DNA of 64,000 nucleotides from Lelliottia jeotgali (GTDB taxonomy: Bacteria > Pseudomonadota > Gammaproteobacteria > Enterobacterales > Enterobacteriaceae), in assembly GCA_002271215.1 (NCBI GenBank), contig CP018628.1, positions 558,001-622,000 on the forward strand, written 5' to 3'. The position numbers and the translations under genes were made by a program. Of this stretch, positions 50,762 to 59,903 are shown piece by piece. Positions within the stretch are counted from its first letter, which is position 1, and every line of letters starts with the position of its first letter. The notes below the pieces were generated by a model. The model worked only from the letters and a program-made list of their open reading frames with translations, did no database searches and was not told where the DNA came from.

Positions 50762-50777
50762 TGTGATCGCCATCACC
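50762..50777 (+). promoter_or_regulatory. CRP-like site 1 upstream of the GH105 operon
   Basis: TGTGA-TCGCCA-TCACC matches the CRP consensus at nine of ten key positions, about 175 bases before the first gene of the operon. Confidence 0.55.
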
Positions 50778-50802
50778 TTCAGTTTCTTACTTTGGCGTAA
50801 GG

Positions 50803-50818
50803 CGTGATCGTCATCACG
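50803..50818 (+). promoter_or_regulatory. CRP-like site 2 upstream of the GH105 operon
   Basis: CGTGA-TCGTCA-TCACG, with perfectly symmetric half-sites, lies 41 bases from site 1 (about four helical turns). Together they suggest catabolite control. Confidence 0.5.
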
Positions 50819-50950
50819 TCGCTCTTCTCCCTCTGGTCCGCTTTGTGAGGGGCCAGGCATATCCCATAAATCCGCCCGATCCGTTCCTCGTTGAAATCCC
50901 TGCTCCCCCCGAAAATATTCGCCACGAATACAGAAGAAATGAGGGGCGAT

Positions 50951-51925
50951 ATGTCACGACCATTAACGCAGGGCGAGGCGCTGGGGCGTTTTCAGGTTTC
51001 AGCGGCCAAAGCGGAGCGTTTTGCGGAGTTCTACACCGGCGAAGGGGCCGACCCCGCGAGCCACGACTCTTTTTTCCGCCAGGTTTTTCGCCGCAGCCAC
51101 GCAGAGCGAGCGGTCGATCCGGCGCAGGCACCAACCTGCGAGGAAGTCGCGGTTGCTGATGAAAATGGCTGGTTCGATTTTTCCGCTTTCAGCCCATTGC
51201 CATTTCACGTTCAGCGCTGGCTGTCGGTTGATCTTATTGCGCCACGCGAGGGCGAATATGCGTTTCGTCTGGGCACCTGCGGCGGCGTACGGGTGTGGTC
51301 TTCCGGCAGACTGATGGCCTGCTTTACGCCGTTTACCCGCAACGTGATGCAGTTTCAGGACGTCAGGCTCAGCCTGTGTCAGGGGAAAAACCGCGTCCTG
51401 ATCCACCTTGACGAGCTGTTTGAGCGCGACACGTTATGCGGCCTGAAAATGGTGTACCTCGACGAGACGCCACTGGGGACGGTTGCCTGCGAAGGGCTTC
51501 AACAGCAACGCATCCCCGTGCCGTCAGCGTCCGATCCCGAACATCTGCTGATGTTAATGGCGCAGAAGGAGTATGGCCCGGAGGCGGATGCGCTGCTCGC
51601 GCATCTGCTCAAACGGGTGAGTGCGCGCGAAGAGGGGTCGGTCTATTGCCTGCTCGCGCTGCTGCAACTCTGGCAGGATTATCGCAACACGGACTTCCCG
51701 CCACCGCTGTGGCGCAGGGTTAAATCGTCCATTCTGGGGTATCGCTACGGGCACGATGAACGCGGCTGCGACGTGATGGATTTCTCCAATCACGCCAGCG
51801 CCTTTCGTTGCGCTCAATCTCTTGCGGGACAACTGTTCCCCGACGAGCTGTTTATCGCCTCTTCACGCGTCGGACATCAACAAAAAGCGCTGGCGGAAGG
51901 ACGAATGAAAGGAGCCAAATCATGA
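50951..51925 (+). CDS. Unknown protein encoded before GH105
   Basis: A 324-residue protein from ATG 50951 (MSRPLTQGEALGRFQ). The middle has a carbohydrate-binding-like beta region (WFDFSAFSPLPFHVQRWLSV, GEYAFRLGTCGGVRVWSSGRL). No catalytic motif or signal peptide was seen. Its stop overlaps the GH105 start as ATGA, so the two are coupled. I do not recognise the family. Confidence 0.65.
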   Translation: MSRPLTQGEALGRFQVSAAKAERFAEFYTGEGADPASHDSFFRQVFRRSHAERAVDPAQAPTCEEVAVADENGWFDFSAFSPLPFHVQRWLSVDLIAPREGEYAFRLGTCGGVRVWSSGRLMACFTPFTRNVMQFQDVRLSLCQGKNRVLIHLDELFERDTLCGLKMVYLDETPLGTVACEGLQQQRIPVPSASDPEHLLMLMAQKEYGPEADALLAHLLKRVSAREEGSVYCLLALLQLWQDYRNTDFPPPLWRRVKSSILGYRYGHDERGCDVMDFSNHASAFRCAQSLAGQLFPDELFIASSRVGHQQKALAEGRMKGAKS

Positions 51926-52995
51926 ACCAGGCCGAAAGGATGGCAACGCTGAACCGCGTGGTGCAGGGTTTTTGCCGCTTAAAAAATCTCGATGAAGTGG
52001 GCGTGGAAGAGGGTTTTGCGATCCACTTCGAAGAGTGGGAATGGGAGATTGGCGTCGGGCTGTACGGCTTCTGGCGCTATGCCGCGCATCAGCAAGATGC
52101 GGCGCTGCAACAGTCGATCCTCGCATGGTACGAACAGCAGATCGCTAAAGGCCTGCCGGAGATGCAGATCAACACCACCGCGCCGATGATCGTGCTGGCG
52201 CTGGTGGCCGGGGAGCATCAGCGTGAAGATCTGTTGGCGACGGTGAACGACTGGGCTGATGCGCTGCTGCGCGATCTGCCGAAAACCGAAGAGGGCGGAT
52301 TCCAGCACGTGGTGAAGGAGCAGCCCAACACCGGTCAGCTGTGGGACGATACGCTGTTTATGACCTGCCTGTTCCTCGGCGTGGCGGGGATCGTGCTCAA
52401 GCGCCGCGATCTGATCGACGAAGCGAGTTATCAGTTTCTCCTGCACACGCGTTATCTCAGCGATCCGGTCAGCGGGCTGTGGTATCACGGCTGGACGTTC
52501 GTCGATAAACACCATTTTGCCGGGGCGTTTTGGGCGCGCGGCAACGCGTGGATCACCGTCGCCATTCCGGAATTTATTGAGCTGATGGGAGAACATCTCG
52601 ACACCGGCGTGCGCCGGTATTTGTCACAGGTGGTGGCGCGTCAGGTGAGAACGTTATGTGAATTGCAGGCCGACAACGGTATGTGGCATACGGTGCTCGA
52701 CGATCCGCTCTCGCCGCAGGAGTCGTCCGCTACGGCGGGGATCGCTTACGGCATGCTGCGCGGCGTGCGGATGGGGATTCTCGATGATTCCGTAGTCAAT
52801 CACGCCATGCGGGCATTTGACGCGGTGATGGCACGGATTGACGAGGGCGGCATTGTGCTTGAAGCTTCGCGCGGCACCATGCTGGGCTGGGACATTCAGT
52901 ATTACTGTGATATCGCGATGGCCCCGGTGCCTTACGCCCAGGCGCTGACGATGTTGTTGTTGCTGGAGGTCGAACAGGGGAGCTGGCAGGCGTAA
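51922..52995 (+). CDS. GH105/GH88-type unsaturated glucuronyl hydrolase
   Basis: A 357-residue (alpha/alpha)6-barrel enzyme like YteR, which removes the unsaturated uronic acid left by polysaccharide lyases. The catalytic aspartate lies in LWDDTLFM (D142/D143); other family marks are YHGWTFVDKHHFAGAFWARGNAW. The start at 51922 overlaps the upstream stop. No lyase or transporter gene is nearby, so the oligosaccharide source is not clear. A tandem REP array follows the stop. Confidence 0.85.
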   Translation: MNQAERMATLNRVVQGFCRLKNLDEVGVEEGFAIHFEEWEWEIGVGLYGFWRYAAHQQDAALQQSILAWYEQQIAKGLPEMQINTTAPMIVLALVAGEHQREDLLATVNDWADALLRDLPKTEEGGFQHVVKEQPNTGQLWDDTLFMTCLFLGVAGIVLKRRDLIDEASYQFLLHTRYLSDPVSGLWYHGWTFVDKHHFAGAFWARGNAWITVAIPEFIELMGEHLDTGVRRYLSQVVARQVRTLCELQADNGMWHTVLDDPLSPQESSATAGIAYGMLRGVRMGILDDSVVNHAMRAFDAVMARIDEGGIVLEASRGTMLGWDIQYYCDIAMAPVPYAQALTMLLLLEVEQGSWQA

Positions 52996-53028
52996 TCGCC
53001 CGGCGGCGCTGCGCTTGCACGGGCCTAC
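52996..53028. repeat. REP element, inverse orientation to the adjacent array
   Basis: CGCCCGGCGGCGCTGCGC..CGGGCCTAC, directly after the GH105 stop. Confidence 0.7.
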
Positions 53029-53053
53029 CAAAACCGTAGGCCAGATGAGTTTT

Positions 53054-53556
53054 GTAGGCCGGGTAAGGCGCAGCCGCCACCCGGCAAAAAGACCGCACCA
53101 AACCCGTAGGCCGGGTAAGGCGCAGCCGCCACCCGGCAAAAAGACCGCACCAAACCCGTAGGCCGGGTAAGGCGCAGCAGCCACCCGGCATAAAGGCCGC
53201 ACCAAACCCGTAGGCCGGGTAAGGCGCAGCCGCCACCCGGCAAAAAGACCGTACCAAACCCGTAGGCCGGGTAAGGCGCAGCCGCCACCCGGCAAAAAGA
53301 CCGTACCAAACCCGTAGGCCGGGTAAGGCGCAGCCGCCACCGGCAAAAAGACCACACCAAACCCGTAGGCCGGGTAAGGCGTAGCCGCCACCCGGCAAAA
53401 AGACCGCACCAACCCGTAGGCCGGGTAAGGCGCAGCCGCCACCCGGCAAAAAGACCGCACCAAACCCGTAGGCCGGGTAAGGCGTAGCCGCCACCCGGCA
53501 AAAAGACCGCACCAAACCCGTAGGCCGGGTAAGGCGCAGCCGCCACCCGGCAAAAA
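53054..53556. repeat. Tandem REP array, ten units in one orientation
   Basis: Ten head-to-tail copies of a unit of 51-52 bases start at 53054, 53106, 53158, 53210, 53262, 53314, 53365, 53416, 53468 and 53520. Each has a REP palindrome (GTAGGCCGGGTAAGGCG..CCACCCGGC) plus a constant linker of about 20 bases (AAAAAGACCGCACCAAACCC). A few units differ by point changes (GTAGCC, CAGCAG, GTACC) or lack one base. The linkers are nearly identical, so this is not a CRISPR array. Long open frames across it are artefacts of the repeat. Confidence 0.92.
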
Positions 53557-53561
53557 AGCGA

Positions 53562-54830
53562 CTACGGCAGCAGCACAGGTATCTGCGACAGCAAAAACAA
53601 AATCAACCCAATCGTCCCGCCGACCAGCGTGCCATTGACGCGGATAAACTGCAGGTCTTTGCCGATATTCAGCTCGATCTGGTGCGACATATCTTTCGCA
53701 TCCCAGCCTTTCACCGTGTCACTAATGTGGCGCGTGAGGAACGCCGCGAAGTCTGGCGCGACGCGATGCGCTGCCTGCTCCAGATGCTCGTTCAATGAGG
53801 CGCGCAGACTGGCGTCGGCCACCAGCGTTTCACCAAACCACTGCCCGGCCCTGGCGATGCGCTGCTTCACCCGCGAGTCATCGCTCTGCATATCCGCTTT
53901 CAGCCACGCGCGCAGGTCGGCCCACATCTCACCGAGATAGCGGTTAAACGCCTCGTCGTTCTTCAGGTAGTGTTTGATGTTCTCGGCTTTCGCCGCCATT
54001 TCCGGATCGTTCTTCAGGTTGTCGATAAGTTTTAGCGTGGCGCGATCGAACGCCTGGCGGATCTGGTGTGTGCGGTCGTGGCTGATATCGTCGAGGATCG
54101 CATTCACCGCATCAGACACCAGTTCAGCGCTTTGATCGCCCAGCCATTCGGTGGGCAACACCATCGCCTTGCGGGGATGCTCGGTCTTAAGCCAGTGGAC
54201 GATCTGCGTGGCGATCAATTCCCGCGTGCTGTCGCGCTGAATTAGATCGATCAGGCGGCGAATTATCGCGTCGAGCAGCACCTGATGGCGATTATTTTTG
54301 GTCATACTCTCCAGCATCGCGGCGCTGGTTTCGGTGAAATCGACCTTATCAATGGCCTTATGCACGGCGCGTTTCAGTAAGCGCTGAATGCGTCCGTCGT
54401 CCGTCAGTTCCAGGAACCCACTCATCACCTGAATCAGATGCTGCCCGACGCGCTGAGCGTTATCCGGCTGGCTAAACCAGGTGCCAATCATCTGTGCCGG
54501 TTCGTAGCGGCGAATCAGCGCCACTAACGACTGGGTATCAAGAAATTTCTCCTGCACGAACAGGCCGAGATTATCGGCGATCCGGTCTTTGTTGCGCGGA
54601 ATGATCGCCGTATGGCGCGAGATAAAGGGAATAGGCACCCGACGGAACAGGGCGACGACGGCGAACCAGTCCGCCAGCGCGCCGACCATCGCCGCCTCGG
54701 CAATGGCCTTCACACCGCGCACCCAGAAGGTCTGCGGCAGGAACAGAGTGGTCGCGAAGATTGCTGCGGCAATCAGCAGCAGCGACAGCGCCAGGAGCTT
54801 GGCGCGTTTGAGTTCAGCTAATTTTTCCAT
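53562..54830 (-). CDS. yjiN: YjiN, DUF445 membrane protein
   Basis: A 422-residue protein of the DUF445 family (E. coli YjiN 426 residues). Two N-terminal hydrophobic segments ([33 protein letters not shown]) include the conserved [14 protein letters not shown], then a long helical domain and a C-terminal membrane segment ([18 protein letters not shown]). The start [11 protein letters not shown] at 54830 fits the family. Function unknown. Confidence 0.9.
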   Translation of the reverse strand: MEKLAELKRAKLLALSLLLIAAAIFATTLFLPQTFWVRGVKAIAEAAMVGALADWFAVVALFRRVPIPFISRHTAIIPRNKDRIADNLGLFVQEKFLDTQSLVALIRRYEPAQMIGTWFSQPDNAQRVGQHLIQVMSGFLELTDDGRIQRLLKRAVHKAIDKVDFTETSAAMLESMTKNNRHQVLLDAIIRRLIDLIQRDSTRELIATQIVHWLKTEHPRKAMVLPTEWLGDQSAELVSDAVNAILDDISHDRTHQIRQAFDRATLKLIDNLKNDPEMAAKAENIKHYLKNDEAFNRYLGEMWADLRAWLKADMQSDDSRVKQRIARAGQWFGETLVADASLRASLNEHLEQAAHRVAPDFAAFLTRHISDTVKGWDAKDMSHQIELNIGKDLQFIRVNGTLVGGTIGLILFLLSQIPVLLP

Positions 54831-54877
54831 AGGGTTAAGGATAGAGCGGAACGCGGGAGGAGTGCAAAAAAGAGCGA

Positions 54878-55813
54878 TCAGTCGCGCAGCGCGTGCAGAA
54901 AACGGGTGAACAGATCCGGGAGCGGTTCGTCGTACCACAGCGCGTAGAGATCGGCGGGGATGGTTTCGGCAAGTTTCAGGAACACCACGCCCGGCCAGTG
55001 AATTAACGCGCAGGATTCAGGCAACAGCGACACGCCATTGCCGGTACTGACCAGCGCCAGCGCGGTTTGTGGCTCGAACACCTGATGCGTGACCAGCGGA
55101 GAAATGCCCAGCGAAAGGCAATTGTCGTAAACCTGACGGGCAAAATCGCTGTGAGTAAAGGAGAGTGAGATAAAAGCACGTTCGGCCAGATCTTTGAGCG
55201 AAACGGAAGTACGCCGACAAAGCGGATCGCTCTCGTGCACCGCGACGCACACCGCTTCACGGGCAATCAGCTGGCAGCGAATTTTGGCTTCGACGTGCGG
55301 AATGACGTTGCGATTGATGGCGATATCGATAGTGCGGGCGCGCAGGGCTTCTGTTTGTTCCTGCTGTCCCAGCTCGTGCAGCGTCCAGTTGACGTCCGGG
55401 TTTGCCTCGCGGAAGGCTTTCATGCGCGTCAGCAGCGGGCCCCACATCGCGCTGCCGATCACGCCGATATTGATGTGTTGTTTTTCGCTACGGCCAATCT
55501 GGCGCACGTAGTTCAGGGATTGTTCGGTGGCGCTGAGCAGTCTGTCGACCTCCGCCTTCAGCACTTTTCCGGCGTGAGTCAGTGCCACTTTTCGACTCGA
55601 ACGTTCAAATAACGCAACGCCGAGGATCTCCTCCAGCTCTTTAATTTGCATGCTGAGCGGCGGCTGAGAGATGTTCAGGAGTAGGGCGGCGCGACCAAAA
55701 TGCAGTTCATCGGCGAGGACTTGAAAATAGCGCAGCATCCGGAAGCGAACGCGGCTGTTGGCCTGTGGATCGAGCATACCGGGCACCGAGAAAAAGGAGG
55801 GTGGCGATATCAT
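54878..55813 (-). CDS. LysR-family regulator of the xap-like operon
   Basis: A 311-residue LysR protein with HTH ([31 protein letters not shown]) and effector domain; it resembles E. coli XapR in sequence and position. The start at 55813 has AAGGAGGG upstream. It is last in the operon xapA - MFS transporter - regulator, the same order as E. coli xapABR, and probably activates it in response to a purine nucleoside. Confidence 0.82.
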   Translation of the reverse strand: MISPPSFFSVPGMLDPQANSRVRFRMLRYFQVLADELHFGRAALLLNISQPPLSMQIKELEEILGVALFERSSRKVALTHAGKVLKAEVDRLLSATEQSLNYVRQIGRSEKQHINIGVIGSAMWGPLLTRMKAFREANPDVNWTLHELGQQEQTEALRARTIDIAINRNVIPHVEAKIRCQLIAREAVCVAVHESDPLCRRTSVSLKDLAERAFISLSFTHSDFARQVYDNCLSLGISPLVTHQVFEPQTALALVSTGNGVSLLPESCALIHWPGVVFLKLAETIPADLYALWYDEPLPDLFTRFLHALRD

Positions 55814-55833
55814 GCAACCCTCCTTCAAGCCTG

Positions 55834-57036
55834 TCAAACCGCGACCGCCTCGCCCTGATGTAGGCGTTCTGCTTTGCTGCAGGCAATTCCGGCGAGCAGG
55901 GTGACCATCAGCAGCGCGTAGGCGCAGGTGGAAGCATTGACCGCACCGTGCAGGCCGAAACGGCTGTTGACCAGAGAGGAGACGGTAGCGAACAGCAGCG
56001 TGCCGACGGTGCCGCAGGTGAGCAGGGCGGAGATCAGCGTCGGCGAACTGCAGCTGACCTGCAGCGAGCCGTAGCTCATCAGGCCGGAGAACAGACCGGA
56101 GTTAAAGAAGCCGAACGCGCCGCAGGCAATCAGGATAACGGTAGTATTGGCGCTGTTGCTGATAAGCGCGATAGACACCAGCCCGACGGCGGTACAAATC
56201 AGCAGGAAGGTGCGCAATTTCATCCATTTAACGGTGAACTGATTGAGGAACAAACCCGTCGCTTTCGCCACCCAGTAAACGGTAGTAAACAGCGCGGCTT
56301 GTTCTGGCAGCATATGGAAACGCCACAGCAGATAGCCCGGTGTCCACATGGTGAAGATCGGCTCCGCCAGCAGGAACAGGAATAGCGCGCCGCACAGCAG
56401 CCACACGGAACGGCCCCACGGCTCGTTGCTGGTGGACGCTTCCTGATGCTCAGGTTCCGCCGCTACGGTTGACGGGTAACGGCTGCGCAGTGTCAGGATC
56501 AGCATCAGCACGCCCAGTCCGCCCATGATGCCGTACATGGCAATCCAGCTCGCGCCCATTTTGAACAGCCACGCCAGCAGGAAGGAGAGCGTCGCGCCCG
56601 CCAGGCTGAAGAAGAAGTCGGTGAAAATCAGGCTCGACGAGCGGCTCTTTTCGTCCGGATTAATGCGCACCACCAGGTAGCTGCCGATGGTCATAAAAAT
56701 CCCGCCGCAGGCGCCGATAATGGCGACCGCCACGCTGAACATGGTGAGCGTCGGGGTAGCAAACAGCAGGGCGCTAATGAGGATCGTCAGCGCGGCGGCA
56801 ATCACCAGCGGCTTTTGCAGACCCCATTTTTTCATCAAAATGCCGCCGAGCATGATTGGCACGAACATCCCGATGTTCATCAGCGTAAACACCTGGCCGA
56901 TAAAGCTCGGATCTTTATTGAACGCGGCGCACAGCGGGCCGAGAACAATCCCCAGCGTCGAGACCAGCGCACCGACAAAGTAATAGCTCAGATAGGAAAT
57001 CGCATTCAGACTGCCGCGAGAGTAATTTTCTGACAT
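55834..57036 (-). CDS. TsgA-like MFS transporter, probably for nucleosides
   Basis: A 400-residue, 12-helix major facilitator of the TsgA/FucP-like group. The second ATG at 57036 (MSENYSRGS) has a better-spaced AGGAG. In E. coli the equivalent position is filled by XapB, a nucleoside:proton symporter of a different family. Location between xapA and its regulator suggests nucleoside import by a replaced transporter; that is inference. Confidence 0.78.
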   Translation of the reverse strand: MSENYSRGSLNAISYLSYYFVGALVSTLGIVLGPLCAAFNKDPSFIGQVFTLMNIGMFVPIMLGGILMKKWGLQKPLVIAAALTILISALLFATPTLTMFSVAVAIIGACGGIFMTIGSYLVVRINPDEKSRSSSLIFTDFFFSLAGATLSFLLAWLFKMGASWIAMYGIMGGLGVLMLILTLRSRYPSTVAAEPEHQEASTSNEPWGRSVWLLCGALFLFLLAEPIFTMWTPGYLLWRFHMLPEQAALFTTVYWVAKATGLFLNQFTVKWMKLRTFLLICTAVGLVSIALISNSANTTVILIACGAFGFFNSGLFSGLMSYGSLQVSCSSPTLISALLTCGTVGTLLFATVSSLVNSRFGLHGAVNASTCAYALLMVTLLAGIACSKAERLHQGEAVAV

Positions 57037-57081
57037 CTGCATTTCTCCTGGCGGGCGCGTGGCCCGCCGCTGGACGGGAAG

Positions 57082-57915
57082 TTAGCGGCAGTTCTTCACG
57101 AACTGGCTGATCAGGCGCACGAAATCGTCGGTGACCATCGCCGCGCATTTCAGGGTTTGTTCGTGTGAGAGCTCCACATCGCTCAGGCCTTCCGCCATAT
57201 TGGTGATGGCTGATACGGCGAGCACTTTCAGGCCGCAGTGGCGCGCGACGATCACTTCTGGCACCACCGACATGCCGACCACATCGCCGCCCATGTTCTG
57301 CATCATGCGGATTTCCGCAGCGGTTTCGAAGTTTGGCCCAGGGTAGGAGACGAACACGCCTTCGTGCAGCGTCAGGCCGAGATCGCCTGCCGTGTGGTGC
57401 AGTTTTTCGCGCAGATCTTTGTCGTAGGCATTTGCCAGGCTGAAGAAGCGTGGACCAAAACGATCGTCATTCGGCCCAACCAGCGGCGTGGACGGCATGG
57501 TGTTGATGTGATCGTTAAGCGCCACCAGGCTGCCTGCCGGGATGTTCGGATTAAGCGAACCGGCGGCGTTGGTGCAGAACATAAATTCGCAGCCGAGCAG
57601 CTTAAAGGTGCGTACCGCGTGGGTCATAATGCCCATCCCGACACCCTCGTAGAAATGCCCGCGCCCCTTCATGCAGATGAGATCCACGCCGTGCAGTGAG
57701 CCCATCACCACTTCACCCGCATGACCAATCACGGTACTGACCGGGAATCCCGGCAGTTTTTCGTAAGAGATGACGGTTTTGTTTTCGAGTTTATCCGCCA
57801 GCACACCGAGGCCGGAGCCGAGAATAAATGCGATGCGCGGGGTAAAGCCGGGCTTGGCCTGACGCAGGATTTCAACGGCTTCGTACGGGGTGTCGTTAAT
57901 GATGGAATGAGACAT
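57082..57915 (-). CDS. xapA: Xanthosine phosphorylase / purine nucleoside phosphorylase II
   Basis: A 277-residue trimeric purine nucleoside phosphorylase that splits xanthosine, inosine and guanosine with phosphate. Motifs: the phosphate loop GSGLG (33-37), GHAGEV, the TNAAGSLNP active-site strand and MSVVPEVIVARHCGL. E. coli XapA has 277 residues. AGGAG precedes the ATG at 57915. It heads the operon; a 12-base palindrome lies about 58 bases upstream. Confidence 0.9.
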   Translation of the reverse strand: MSHSIINDTPYEAVEILRQAKPGFTPRIAFILGSGLGVLADKLENKTVISYEKLPGFPVSTVIGHAGEVVMGSLHGVDLICMKGRGHFYEGVGMGIMTHAVRTFKLLGCEFMFCTNAAGSLNPNIPAGSLVALNDHINTMPSTPLVGPNDDRFGPRFFSLANAYDKDLREKLHHTAGDLGLTLHEGVFVSYPGPNFETAAEIRMMQNMGGDVVGMSVVPEVIVARHCGLKVLAVSAITNMAEGLSDVELSHEQTLKCAAMVTDDFVRLISQFVKNCR

Positions 57916-58315
57916 GAGAACTCCTGAATGCTTTTTGGGTATACAGGCATTCTGTGGAGGGAATGATTGCAAATCCAATTGGATAAATGGGTGTATTGAT
58001 AGATTTTAGTGAATTGATTAGATGTAGGTGTATGGATATTCAAGGAGTTAGGAATAATGCCTGGTGGTTTGTGTCTGGAATGACATGAGGGAAGTGTGAT
58101 GGGGTTTGAGTTTTGCAGCCTCGGCGTATTGCCGGGCGGCACTGCGTTTGGCCGGCCTCCAAAGTCTTATCATTGCACGGCCCGCAGCGCCACCGAGGGA
58201 TGTGCGGTTTTTGCAAAGTATGTCCTAAGAAACATCCGCATATACCCAACTTTACCCCCGTCCTCAGTCATCTTGACTACCCTTAATACCCTAAGCGGTA
58301 ATTAAGGAGACCTAT
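57916..58315. other. Divergent promoter region between xapA and the SSADH-type gene
   Basis: About 400 bases without a gene. It holds the palindrome ATCCAATTGGAT at 57973-57984, a possible site for the LysR regulator, and a degenerate REP-like stretch near 58127-58165 (GCCGGGCGGCACTGCG..GGCCGGCC). Confidence 0.5.
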
Positions 58316-59686
58316 ATGGCTTACCAGACAGTGAATCCTGCTAACAACAAACTCATCAAAGAGTACAAACCTCATACCGATGCGGACGTCGAGGCAGCGC
58401 TGAAAACGGCGGATGCGCTTTACCATTCCGAGTGGGCGAAAGGGGCTATCGAACAGCGTCTGCCGGTGCTGCACAAGCTGGCGGATCTGATCGACAGCCG
58501 CAGCGAAGAGCTGGCGAAAATCGCCAGTCAGGAGATGGGGAAACTCATCGAGCAAAGCCGCGGGGAGGTGAAGCTCTGCGCGCAGATCGCCCGCTATTAC
58601 GCGGATAATGCGAAGCAATTTCTGGCGCCTGTGAAGTACAAATCGGAGCTGGGTGACGCCTGGGTGGAGCACCATCCGATAGGCGTGGTGATGGCCGTGG
58701 AGCCGTGGAATTTCCCGTTCTATCAATTGATGCGCGTTCTGGCACCGAACCTGGCGGCGGGGAATCCGGTGGTGGCGAAACACGCCAGCATCGTGCCGCA
58801 CTGTGCGGAGGCGTTCGCCCATCTGGTGCGAGAGGCCGGTGCGCCGGACGGGGCCTGGACCAATCTCTTTATCTCTTCGGATCAGGTCGCGAAGATCATT
58901 GCCGATCCGCGCGTGCAGGGCGCTGCACTGACCGGGTCTGAAAAGGCCGGGAGCGTGGTGGCGGCGCAGGCGGCGAAGCACATTAAAAAATCGACTCTCG
59001 AACTGGGTGGTAACGACGTGTTTATCGTTCTCGACGATGCGGATCTTAAAAAGGCAGTGAAGATCGGTGTTAACGCCCGACTCAACAACGCCGGGCAGGT
59101 GTGTACCGCCGCGAAGCGATTTATCGTTCATGAGAAAGTCGCGGACCAGTTCCTGACCGCGTTTACCGAGGCGTTCCGCGAGGTGAAGATCGGCGATCCG
59201 TTGGATGAGAAAACCACGCTGGGGCCGCTGTCATCGAAGGATGCGCTTGAGACGCTAACCAAACAGGTCAACGAGGCGGTGAAAAACGGGGCGAAGCTGC
59301 ATTTCGGCGGCAAGCCGGTTGAGCGCGAAGGTAACTTCTTCGAGCCGACGATCCTGACCCATATATCACGCGAAAATCCGGCCTATTTCGAAGAGTTCTT
59401 CGGGCCGGTGGCGCAGTTCTATGTGGTGAAAAGCGACGACGAAGCGGTGGGCCTGGCGAATGACTCGAACTACGGCCTCGGCGGGGCGGTATTCAGCCAG
59501 GATATTGATCGTGCGAAGAAAATGGCGTCACGTATCGAAACCGGGATGGTCTATATCAACTGGCTGACCGACACCGCGGCAGAACTGCCGTTCGGTGGCG
59601 TGAAGCGTTCCGGCTATGGTCGCGAGCTGTCGGATCTCGGCATTAAAGAGTTCGTTAACCAGAAGCTGGTGGTGGTTCGCCGGTAA
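58316..59686 (+). CDS. sad: NAD(P)-dependent succinate-semialdehyde dehydrogenase (Sad/YneI type)
   Basis: A 456-residue aldehyde dehydrogenase. The general base is in TLELGGNDVF, the cysteine nucleophile in NAGQVCTAAKR and the PWNFPFYQ motif is exact. The sequence follows the Sad/YneI group, which oxidises succinate semialdehyde to succinate, the last step of GABA use. TAAGGAG precedes the ATG and a strong terminator follows. In E. coli this gene is elsewhere, next to glsB, so synteny is not conserved. Confidence 0.8.
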   Translation: MAYQTVNPANNKLIKEYKPHTDADVEAALKTADALYHSEWAKGAIEQRLPVLHKLADLIDSRSEELAKIASQEMGKLIEQSRGEVKLCAQIARYYADNAKQFLAPVKYKSELGDAWVEHHPIGVVMAVEPWNFPFYQLMRVLAPNLAAGNPVVAKHASIVPHCAEAFAHLVREAGAPDGAWTNLFISSDQVAKIIADPRVQGAALTGSEKAGSVVAAQAAKHIKKSTLELGGNDVFIVLDDADLKKAVKIGVNARLNNAGQVCTAAKRFIVHEKVADQFLTAFTEAFREVKIGDPLDEKTTLGPLSSKDALETLTKQVNEAVKNGAKLHFGGKPVEREGNFFEPTILTHISRENPAYFEEFFGPVAQFYVVKSDDEAVGLANDSNYGLGGAVFSQDIDRAKKMASRIETGMVYINWLTDTAAELPFGGVKRSGYGRELSDLGIKEFVNQKLVVVRR

Positions 59687-59706
59687 GCGGTTTAACAGCA
59701 GTCAAC

Positions 59707-59735
59707 AGGGTGGCTTTCGAGCCGCCCTTTTTTTT
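59707..59735 (+). terminator. Rho-independent terminator after the SSADH gene
   Basis: AGGGTGGCT, loop TTCG, AGCCGCCCT and a run of eight Ts. Confidence 0.9.
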
Positions 59736-59903
59736 GCAATCGACTAGGTCTTGTGATTCGCCTGGTGTCACATAACAGATATATTTGTATCATGAATTAG
59801 TTAACAGACTCACAGTTCGCAGTGAAACAAACTGGCTGTTCTGGATAAGATTTAGCCTCTTGCTAGTATCAAATCGAAAATCATACACCTGCAAGAGGAT
59901 ACA

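Noticed and set aside
52654..53553. Long open frames on the minus strand across the repeat array, giving repeated LPGLRVW-type peptides
   Set aside because: They exist only because the REP unit contains no stop codon in those frames; the 51-base units shift the frame and three frames are open at once.
53054..53556. Possible CRISPR array
   Set aside because: The linkers between palindromes are nearly identical rather than unique, and no cas genes are present.
59745..59775. TGTGA and TCACA half-sites upstream of pac as a CRP site
   Set aside because: They are separated by 11 bases rather than six, so they do not form a canonical site.
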